Below, piece after piece: positions 58,442-64,000 of a stretch of 64,000 bases of DNA. Positions within the stretch are counted from its first letter, which is position 1. Every line of letters begins with the position of its first letter. This DNA is from Skermanella mucosa (GTDB lineage Bacteria > Pseudomonadota > Alphaproteobacteria > Azospirillales > Azospirillaceae): contig NZ_CP086107.1 in the NCBI RefSeq assembly GCF_016765655.2, positions 434,001 to 498,000 of the forward strand. The letters run 5' to 3'. The position numbers and the translations under genes are program-made. The notes beneath the pieces were generated by a model. That model saw only the letters and a list, made by a program, of their open reading frames with translations, was not told where the DNA came from and made no database searches.

Positions 58442-59122
58442 ATGTTCGGATTTCGCCGAAGCAAGTGGAAGGAAGAGGACGAGTACAAGCGGGCCCGCTG
58501 GGCTTACGAGGGCCAGGGTGCCGCCGCGACCAAGGCGGCGTGGTTCCTTGGCTTCGGCCTGATCGCCATGACGGGATTCGCCGCCCTGCAGACCTGGGAC
58601 AAGCACCTGTTGGCCAGCCTGGGCGACCTGAAGTTCGCGACCATCGAAACCTCCCGGACGACCGGCGACGTGGTCAGCGTGTCGATCACCGACGGCGAGC
58701 TGGTGGTCGACGAAACCAAGCGGCGCCAATTCCTTAAATGGTGGATCCCGCTCTGGCGGTCGGTCCCGGCCGACGCTGTGGCCTACAACCACAACTACCT
58801 GACGTCCCAGATCTATATGAGCGAACCGGTATACCACCGTGTCGCGGAGTACATGGCGGCGAATCCGGTGGACCAGTTCATCAGGGCGGGCAACGCCCGC
58901 ATGGTGCGCGTCCAGAACGTGACGCCCACCGGCACCGGAACGCGCTACCGGGTGGACTGGATCGAGAGCGTCTACCGCCATTCCCAGCTCGTCGCGCAGG
59001 TCCCGATGACGGCCGACATCGACCTGGAGCAGCACACGCCCCGCACCGAGGCGGAGGCCGAGGCCAATATCTTCGGCTTCGTGATCGAAGGCTTCTACTG
59101 GACTCCCTCTCCGGGAACCTGA
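58442..59122 (+). CDS. virB8: T4SS assembly protein VirB8/TrbF
   Basis: 226 residues: cytoplasmic N-terminus, one membrane segment (AAWFLGFGLIAMTGFAALQT, about 32-51), then the periplasmic VirB8 domain with WWIPLWRSVPADAVAYNHNY, YMAANPVDQF, TRYRVDWIESVYRHSQLV and the C-terminal ANIFGFVIEGFYWTPSPGT. It nucleates assembly of the inner-membrane complex with VirB6, VirB9 and VirB10. It starts 12 bases after virB6. Confidence 0.92.
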   Translation: MFGFRRSKWKEEDEYKRARWAYEGQGAAATKAAWFLGFGLIAMTGFAALQTWDKHLLASLGDLKFATIETSRTTGDVVSVSITDGELVVDETKRRQFLKWWIPLWRSVPADAVAYNHNYLTSQIYMSEPVYHRVAEYMAANPVDQFIRAGNARMVRVQNVTPTGTGTRYRVDWIESVYRHSQLVAQVPMTADIDLEQHTPRTEAEAEANIFGFVIEGFYWTPSPGT

Positions 59123-59187
59123 GCCACCTTTCCGAGTTCGCATGACTACACTAATACGGTAGTCAGACCGGAACAGGGATGGTATCG

Positions 59188-60054
59188 ATGAGACGCGCCG
59201 CCGTTCTTTTGCTGTCCTGCCTCTCGGGAGCCTGTTCGCCCTCACCGGGATACCACCCTCCCCTGCCCACTCTCCCGTCGGCCGCCGCGTCCCTGCCGGT
59301 CCCGGCGGCCAGACCGCCGCCGGAAACCTTGCCCAAGCTGCCTCCCGAAGACCCCGTCAGGGCGACCGTCACCGCGCTGAGGGACGGACTGGTGAAGCCG
59401 CGCCGGGAATGGTTCAAGGGAGTGACCTACGCCCCGCCCTACCATCCCAACCACAGCTACCTGGTCTACATTCCCGAAGGGGCCGTCTCGACGTTTGAAT
59501 TCACCCCCGGAGAGAAGCCGCGTCCGGCCTACTGCGGCGACGGCGGCGTGATCCTGTCGCAGTCATGGTCGCACCTGGGCACCGGGCCGTCGAAGGCGTG
59601 GGTCTGGCACGTCAAGGCCAAGATGACTGCACCGCGCCAGACCTGCACGGTCACGACCAGCCGCGGCATCTACCGCGTGGTCATCCAGCCGACGGCCAGC
59701 ACGCACACCCCCGCCGTCCACTGGTCCGATCCCTACGGGTTCCTGTCGCCCGCCGACCCCGCGGCGCCGGAGATGATCTGCCAGAAGGCCGACATCAACT
59801 ACGCCTTCGCCGGGGATCCCGGCGCCTTCGGCCTGCGCCCCGGCGACGTCTCCAACGACGGGATGCACACCTGCATCCAATTTCCCCAATCCGCCGGCTT
59901 CGCCACGCCGGCGGTCTGGCTGATCGAGGGTGACCAGGCACGTCCGGCCAGCCCGACCATGATCAACGGCGCTTACCTGGTCGACGGCGTCCCCGCCGTC
60001 CTCGAGTTGCGCACCGACACCGCGACACTGCGCATCGAAAGGTCCATCCCATGA
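59188..60054 (+). CDS. virB9: T4SS outer-membrane complex protein VirB9/TrbG
   Basis: 288 residues from the ATG at 59188 (59179 is also open). The signal peptide MRRAAVLLLSCLSGAC carries a lipobox, so it may itself be a lipoprotein like TrbG-type proteins. The VirB9 core has YLVYIPEGAVSTFEFTPGEK, TCTVTTSRGIYRVVIQPTAS and INYAFAGDPGAFGLRPGDVS, and the C-terminal NDGMHTCIQFPQSAGFATPA for contact with VirB7/VirB10. It overlaps virB10 by ATGA. Confidence 0.92.
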   Translation: MRRAAVLLLSCLSGACSPSPGYHPPLPTLPSAAASLPVPAARPPPETLPKLPPEDPVRATVTALRDGLVKPRREWFKGVTYAPPYHPNHSYLVYIPEGAVSTFEFTPGEKPRPAYCGDGGVILSQSWSHLGTGPSKAWVWHVKAKMTAPRQTCTVTTSRGIYRVVIQPTASTHTPAVHWSDPYGFLSPADPAAPEMICQKADINYAFAGDPGAFGLRPGDVSNDGMHTCIQFPQSAGFATPAVWLIEGDQARPASPTMINGAYLVDGVPAVLELRTDTATLRIERSIP

Positions 60055-61118
60055 CTTATGCCGAGCCACCGCGGCCGGTGGACGATCCCCGCCCGCCGGT
60101 CGAAACCCTGCGCAAATGGCCGTTCGTCCTGATGGGGATCGTCGCCGTGACGGTCCTCGGTGCCGTCACCATCGGCCCCTCGCTGCTGCGCGGGGAGCCG
60201 GAAAGCAGGCGGATCGAACCGGAGCCCCGGACAGGCCCGCCGCGCCCCCTGCAGGGCATGCCGCTGGACTACACCCAGGTGGTCCAGCAGCCGCCGCCTC
60301 CGGTACCGGAACCGGTGCCGCCGCCGGCCCCCGAACCGGCGGCCCAGGCCCCGGCCGCCCCGGCCATCGGAATGGAAGGGATGCGGCCGCAGGGCCCGAC
60401 CCGCGCCGAATTGCTCAAGGCGGCCCGCATGGCCGATCTCGCGGCGGTGCCGGTCGCCGCCGCCGGGACGGTCGAAGATACGGAACCGGGCGGCGGTCCC
60501 GCCGCGTCCGGCAGCAGGCTTTACAGCCGCCATTCGCTGACCGATCCGTTCCCCTGCCAGGTCAATGCCGGCGTCAGCATTCCCGCCATGACGGAGCAGC
60601 GCATCACCAGCGAGTCGCCGGGCACCGTCTCCGCCATCGTCACCCGGGATATCTGGAGCGCCGACAAGACCTGCCTGGCCATGCCCCGCGGGACGCGCTT
60701 CGTCGGCCGGTACCAGACCGCGGTTGCCGAAGGCCAGGCCCGCCTCGGCATCGTGTGGACCGGCCTGACCCGCCCGCCCCCGCGCAACGACACGATCGAC
60801 CTCGACGACACCGTGGCCGGCGATCCGGACGGCACGGCCGGGCTGAGCGGCGAGGTCAACGGCCACTTCTGGCGCAAGCTGGGCTACGTCGCCGCCGCCT
60901 CGATCCTCGACATCACGAAGACCGCCATCACGGCCAGCGGCGAAGGAGGTATGGGGGCGGCCATTGCCGGTATTTTCGCTAATCGCGCGACAAACCCTAT
61001 GGACGAGTGGGCGCGGAGACAGTTAGACATCCCGCCGGTTATAGAGGTGGAGCCCCGCGAGATCACCATCGTCCTCGCCCGGCATGTCCCTCTTGACGAG
61101 TTCAGAACCAGGAGATGA
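60051..61118 (+). CDS. virB10: T4SS energy-transducing core protein VirB10/TrbI
   Basis: 355 residues. A short Pro-rich cytoplasmic N-terminus, one membrane segment (WPFVLMGIVAVTVLGAVTIG, about 23-42), a long Pro-rich periplasmic linker (PPPPVPEPVPPPAPEPAAQA) and the C-terminal VirB10 beta-barrel domain (PCQVNAGVSIPAMTEQRITS, CLAMPRGTRFVGRYQTAVAE, GLTRPPPRNDTIDLDDTVAG). It spans both membranes and couples cytoplasmic ATPases to the outer-membrane pore. ATP-driven partners (VirB4, VirB11, VirD4) are not in the window. Confidence 0.93.
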   Translation: MTYAEPPRPVDDPRPPVETLRKWPFVLMGIVAVTVLGAVTIGPSLLRGEPESRRIEPEPRTGPPRPLQGMPLDYTQVVQQPPPPVPEPVPPPAPEPAAQAPAAPAIGMEGMRPQGPTRAELLKAARMADLAAVPVAAAGTVEDTEPGGGPAASGSRLYSRHSLTDPFPCQVNAGVSIPAMTEQRITSESPGTVSAIVTRDIWSADKTCLAMPRGTRFVGRYQTAVAEGQARLGIVWTGLTRPPPRNDTIDLDDTVAGDPDGTAGLSGEVNGHFWRKLGYVAAASILDITKTAITASGEGGMGAAIAGIFANRATNPMDEWARRQLDIPPVIEVEPREITIVLARHVPLDEFRTRR

Positions 61119-61124
61119 AGCTTC

Positions 61125-61466
61125 ATGCCCCAGCGCGATGATAAGATCGGCGTACACTTCGGAAAGATCTCATCGGCAGTCTGGGACAGGATAAAGGATC
61201 AGCCCGGGGCCATCGTCGAGAACGCGGTGCCCCTGCTGGTCCGGACATACCGAGCCGGCACCCCCATCAACTACCAGCCGGCGATGAAGGCCGGGTTGTC
61301 GAAGAAGCTCTGGCTGACCCCGGAGACGGTGCAGATGCTGAACACGCTCAGCGAGGAAACCGGGCATCGCCGGACAACCCTGATCCTGACCGCCCTCGAC
61401 CTGTATCTTGACGGCATCTACGAAAGCGCTGGGCCAAGGCAGATATCACAAGAACGCCGATGGTGA
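61125..61466 (+). CDS. Ribbon-helix-helix-type small protein at the end of the T4SS run
   Basis: 113 residues starting 6 bases after virB10. The C-terminal part SKKLWLTPETVQMLNTLSEE followed by TGHRRTTLILTALDLYLDG has the strand-helix-helix pattern of RHH DNA-binding proteins (about 65-105). The N-terminal half (MPQRDDKIGVHFGKISSAVW) matches nothing I recognise. It may regulate the T4SS operon or act as a relaxosome accessory protein; both are inferences. Confidence 0.7.
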   Translation: MPQRDDKIGVHFGKISSAVWDRIKDQPGAIVENAVPLLVRTYRAGTPINYQPAMKAGLSKKLWLTPETVQMLNTLSEETGHRRTTLILTALDLYLDGIYESAGPRQISQERRW

Positions 61467-61653
61467 TCCAGCCGCCCCAGGCGAAGAAAGCCGCCTCATA
61501 GGGCGCCAGGGCCCGGTCGATGGCTCCGAACACCATTTCGATGAGCAGCAACAGAGCCAAAGTGGACACATCGCGCTCCATCTCGATCCTCACAGCCGCC
61601 GGGAGCAGGTCTTTCCTCGATATTGGATCGATGCGATCTTGCCGCGGGTTCAT
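61348..61653 (-). CDS. Possible small two-helix membrane protein (uncertain)
   Basis: A minus-strand frame of 101 residues with two hydrophobic stretches (VSTLALLLLIEMVFGAID and FFAWGGWITIGVLVISALAQ) that alternate sensibly with charged loops. It overlaps the tail of the RHH gene by about 119 bases and has a weak ribosome-binding site. The membrane pattern favours a real gene or the remnant of one; the overlap argues against it. Confidence 0.4.
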   Translation of the reverse strand: MNPRQDRIDPISRKDLLPAAVRIEMERDVSTLALLLLIEMVFGAIDRALAPYEAAFFAWGGWITIGVLVISALAQRFRRCRQDTGRGRSGSGLSGDARFPR

Positions 61654-61907
61654 CCGGCGCGCAAGGCGCTGAACCCGTTCGGGAACTCGGCGGTGCCGTG
61701 AAGTTCCTGCCGTACCGCCGCCCGGTTATTGGGCACAGCATTGGAACGGAGCGACTCAGGACGGTGTCCACCAGCGCCGGAGATCTCCTGGTCGAGGTCA
61801 TCGGGCTGCCCAAGGCGGCCGACCACAGGGCGCTGCGCAGGGCCGGCCACAGCCGTGTCTTCGCGCGCCCGCTCTTTCTCTCCTGCCCTGGCGCTGTGCG
61901 GCGGTGA
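61654..61907. other. Gap with one doubtful small ORF
   Basis: A plus-strand frame with a GTG start near 61698 (KFLPYRRPVIGHSIGTERLR, about 69 residues) is open to 61907. It has no recognisable family and no good ribosome-binding site, so it is not called as a gene. Confidence 0.3.
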
Positions 61908-63260
61908 TCAATCCCTGTCGGAGTTGGTCAGATCAACCACTACTGGGCAGTGGTCGGACAGGTGCCGGTAGGCGGCCGGCATCGCGGACCTGCTTAGCGG
62001 CGCGCATCGGGCGACCGCGCAGTACCCCGACACGCGAACTGTCTCCGGTCGCAGTTCGGTCATCGCCCGGGTCGCCACGATATGGTCCAGCCATCCTCCT
62101 GTGCCCTCGAAGTATTCGGTGCACTGCATCTCGGGCTTGAGGTGCCGGAACGCCACGGACTGGCGCCCGAGAACGGCCTCGACATCGGCGATCTCCCGAC
62201 GGTCCGAGATCCCGCCATCCATGCCCATGGTATTCCAGTCACCGAGGATGACGATGTCCTGATCGGTGCGTGCCAGCTGGGCGGCGACATAGGCCACCCG
62301 GTCGCGAGCCCGTTCCCGGTGGCCCAGATCGCGCTCCGATCGGCCGGAGTCGGCGTGGACGACGATCAAGTGGAAATCGGGGCCGCCGCCAAGGCTGCTG
62401 ACACGGGCATGGTAGCCGGGCCGGAGGTTGCCGGCACACGGGCTGTTGGGAGAGCGGGCGGCGCCGTTGAGACGCCATTCGTCCCGGGCATCCGCGACAT
62501 GCATGGTCCCGGCATTCCAGAGGAACCCGACGTGCTGCGCGGTGGCGCCGCCGCACTGCTGGAATCCGGCGCGCCACGGATGGCCGGTCAGGTCGCCCAG
62601 GCGGCCGAGCAGCGCCTCCAGCGAGGCTTGCGCCTGCCGGGTGTCCAGCATTTCCTCGACCGCGACCAGATCGGTATCCAGCCACGTTATCGCGCAGGCC
62701 AGCCACTCTATGTCGGTCGGCGTGGCCCTGTCCTGCCCGGGAGCGCCGCCGATAGGAAACCAGCGGATGTTCCAAGTCGCGATACGACGGCTTCGCGGTT
62801 CCGCCTTGGGCAGCCGACCGCCGGCCTGGACGACGTCAAGGCAGCCGGTCCGGCTCGCCCACACCCGCGCTTCCTGATCCTGGAGGGCAGGCCGTTTGCC
62901 GGGCACGTTGGGAGGCGGCACGACACGACCGATGTAGCGGGGCACGATCCAGCCGGTCCGGCCGTCCGGCAGGCGAACGTTGAGCCAGTGCTTGTCCGCG
63001 GTAGCACCGATCACCTCCGCGCCGCTGCCATCGGCGATGCGTCCGGTCATGCTCGGGCGCGGTCCCGCATGCAGCGGCACGCCATGGGCATGCTCGGCGT
63101 TCAGCTCGATCGTATCCCCGACCTGCTGCGCCTCCGCGACCGGTATCAATGCCAGGACGACCAGTATCGCCGCCATGGCGTTGCGGAGGAGGAACGGCAA
63201 GGATACGGACCTGAAGGACTGCACTGGGTGAACCTCGTTTGATGTCGGAAAAAATCTCAT
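61908..63260 (-). CDS. Secreted SH3-domain endonuclease/exonuclease/phosphatase-family protein
   Basis: About 450 residues from the ATG at 63260. A signal sequence (LLRNAMAAILVVLALIPVAEAQ) ends near residue 50, followed by a bacterial SH3 domain (about 55-115; LNAEHAHGVPLHAGPRPSMT, KHWLNVRLPDGRTGWIVPRY) and the EEP/DNase I-like domain: IATWNIRWFP, the catalytic Glu in LVAVEEMLDT, HLIVVHADSG, VILGDWNTMGMDG and the terminal LSDHCPVVVDL. The motif set is complete, so a phosphodiesterase or nuclease is likely, acting outside the cytoplasm. It faces the T4SS genes tail to tail. Confidence 0.88.
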   Translation of the reverse strand: MRFFPTSNEVHPVQSFRSVSLPFLLRNAMAAILVVLALIPVAEAQQVGDTIELNAEHAHGVPLHAGPRPSMTGRIADGSGAEVIGATADKHWLNVRLPDGRTGWIVPRYIGRVVPPPNVPGKRPALQDQEARVWASRTGCLDVVQAGGRLPKAEPRSRRIATWNIRWFPIGGAPGQDRATPTDIEWLACAITWLDTDLVAVEEMLDTRQAQASLEALLGRLGDLTGHPWRAGFQQCGGATAQHVGFLWNAGTMHVADARDEWRLNGAARSPNSPCAGNLRPGYHARVSSLGGGPDFHLIVVHADSGRSERDLGHRERARDRVAYVAAQLARTDQDIVILGDWNTMGMDGGISDRREIADVEAVLGRQSVAFRHLKPEMQCTEYFEGTGGWLDHIVATRAMTELRPETVRVSGYCAVARCAPLSRSAMPAAYRHLSDHCPVVVDLTNSDRD

Positions 63261-63366
63261 CGCGACCGGTATAGGATCGTTGTCGGCACACAGGCCGACG
63301 GTTCCTTTGCCTGCCGACAAGCCACGTGTTCCTGCGCCACACGGGAAAGATGGCCGGGAAGGCTCC

Positions 63367-64000
63367 TTACCGGCACTCGATCCTGCCGTCGAGATAGGAC
63401 ACCCGTGTTCCCGGAGCGCAGTTCAGCAGCCCAGTCGCCGGTGGCGCCGCGGGTCGATTCTGTCCGGATCGGACTGGAACCTCAACGGGCTGACCGGTGA
63501 TCGCGGCTCGTGCCTGCAATCCCGATAGAACGTCGGCGAAGCTGACAGGCTCGGATCCTGCCTCCTCGGCCGAAGGTTCAGCCGCGGCTGCCCCGGTCGC
63601 CCGAGCGAGCGAGTCCTGGGTGCCGACGCAGATGTTCTTGCCGTTCCACCGTATTGGAGCCGTTCCCGGCGGGCAGTCATCGGCACCGGCTCCGGCCCGC
63701 CGGTCCAGGTTGGAAGCCTCCCCGCCATCGGCAGGTCCCGGCCGCATCCCGATCGCCGGTTCGAGAGGCATTGGCGGTGGCGCCGGCGCTGCCGTCCGCA
63801 GTTTCGCCGGCTTGGCCGCCGCCAGGTCCTGGGAATCGGTCCTCCTCGCCCGGAATGTCGTTATGTCGGCTGCGGACACGTCGGAAGGATAGCACAAGGG
63901 GGACCGGCCGCCCGGGCGGCTGTAGGCGCTCGATCCACCACACCGGTGACCGTTTCCCTTCGAGTTGTAGGGGCACGGACAATTGCCGCTGTAGCCCGCG
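63367..64000 (-). CDS. Secreted-type protein with Cys-rich GNCPCPYN motif (cut by window edge)
   Basis: The minus-strand frame is open to the right edge; codons beyond the TTG at 63897 read YSGNCPCPYNSKGNGHRCGG, then SSAYSRPGGRSPLCYPSDVS, a compact Cys-rich motif that I associate with some secreted bacterial nuclease-related proteins. Then follow a Pro/Ala-rich linker and two further Cys-containing parts (ADDCPPGTAPIRWNGKNICV; GLLNCAPGTRVSYLDGRIEC) at the C-terminus. The start lies outside the window. Its partner gene is the secreted EEP protein downstream. 63261-63366 holds nothing but a short spacer. Confidence 0.65.
   Translation of the reverse strand, partial: AGYSGNCPCPYNSKGNGHRCGGSSAYSRPGGRSPLCYPSDVSAADITTFRARRTDSQDLAAAKPAKLRTAAPAPPPMPLEPAIGMRPGPADGGEASNLDRRAGAGADDCPPGTAPIRWNGKNICVGTQDSLARATGAAAAEPSAEEAGSEPVSFADVLSGLQARAAITGQPVEVPVRSGQNRPAAPPATGLLNCAPGTRVSYLDGRIECR

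Noticed and set aside
62082-63242. 386-aa plus-strand frame
   Set aside because: Antisense of the EEP-family gene, which has a complete set of catalytic motifs.

Overview
The window is GC-rich bacterial DNA. It most resembles an alphaproteobacterium of the Azospirillum/Skermanella type (order Rhodospirillales). This placement is inferred from base composition, the IS repertoire, a CIO-type cytochrome bd oxidase and DctBD/DctA; no rRNA or tRNA gene is visible to confirm it. A ParA remnant, a conjugation-type type IV secretion (T4SS) gene block and the IS density suggest a plasmid or chromid rather than a core chromosome.

Layout. (1) 1-18114 is a graveyard of nested mobile elements: IS256, IS3, IS5 (two groups), IS21, IS66 and ISKra4 pieces plus a large serine recombinase with a small coupled ORF. 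Between them survive a few small host genes, a ParA remnant without its P-loop, and an intact DUF4214/RTX-like secreted protein (15343-16623). (2) 18115-44092 is one long run of minus-strand genes almost free of IS elements: dctD, dctB, a thioesterase, a DUF1275 membrane protein, an SLC13 carboxylate transporter, a TAXI binding protein, phaC, cydB, cydA, phaB, phaA, a type II NADH dehydrogenase, dctA, maeB, lpdA, aceF and aceE. (3) 44400-49160 is a second IS cluster, where an IS256 element is split by a second serine-recombinase element with 18-bp terminal inverted repeats. (4) 49667-53585 holds a peptide-type solute-binding protein and a GT39-like membrane glycosyltransferase gene broken by a 246-bp IS66-like miniature element. 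(5) 53596-55647 holds two IS5-family copies head to head. (6) 55633-64000 is a T4SS block (TrbJ/VirB5-like, lipoprotein, VirB6, VirB8, VirB9, VirB10, a ribbon-helix-helix protein), followed on the other strand by a secreted SH3/endonuclease-phosphatase protein and a partial secreted protein with a Cys-rich GNCPCPYN motif.

How the genes work together. Region 2 reads as one carbon route. DctA and perhaps SLC13 and a TAXI-type TRAP system import C4-dicarboxylates; MaeB makes pyruvate and NADPH from malate; AceE/AceF/LpdA make acetyl-CoA; PhaA/PhaB/PhaC polymerise it to polyhydroxybutyrate with that NADPH; the type II NADH dehydrogenase and the cytochrome bd (CIO) oxidase dispose of NADH electrons. 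DctB/DctD sense dicarboxylate and activate sigma54 promoters. About 100 bp upstream of aceE there is a good -24/-12 match pointing into the run, and about 100 bp further upstream an imperfect dyad that could be a DctD site. The inference is a sigma54/DctD-controlled malate-to-PHB regulon.

Most notable oddities: a cydA frameshift at a run of six G; an IS427-type MITE directly in front of the TAXI gene; a 246-bp IS66-like MITE whose removal restores a 549-codon frame exactly; a shared C-terminal Cys motif in the TrbJ-like protein and the adjacent lipoprotein; and a serine-recombinase element whose recombinase frame runs out through its own terminal repeat.
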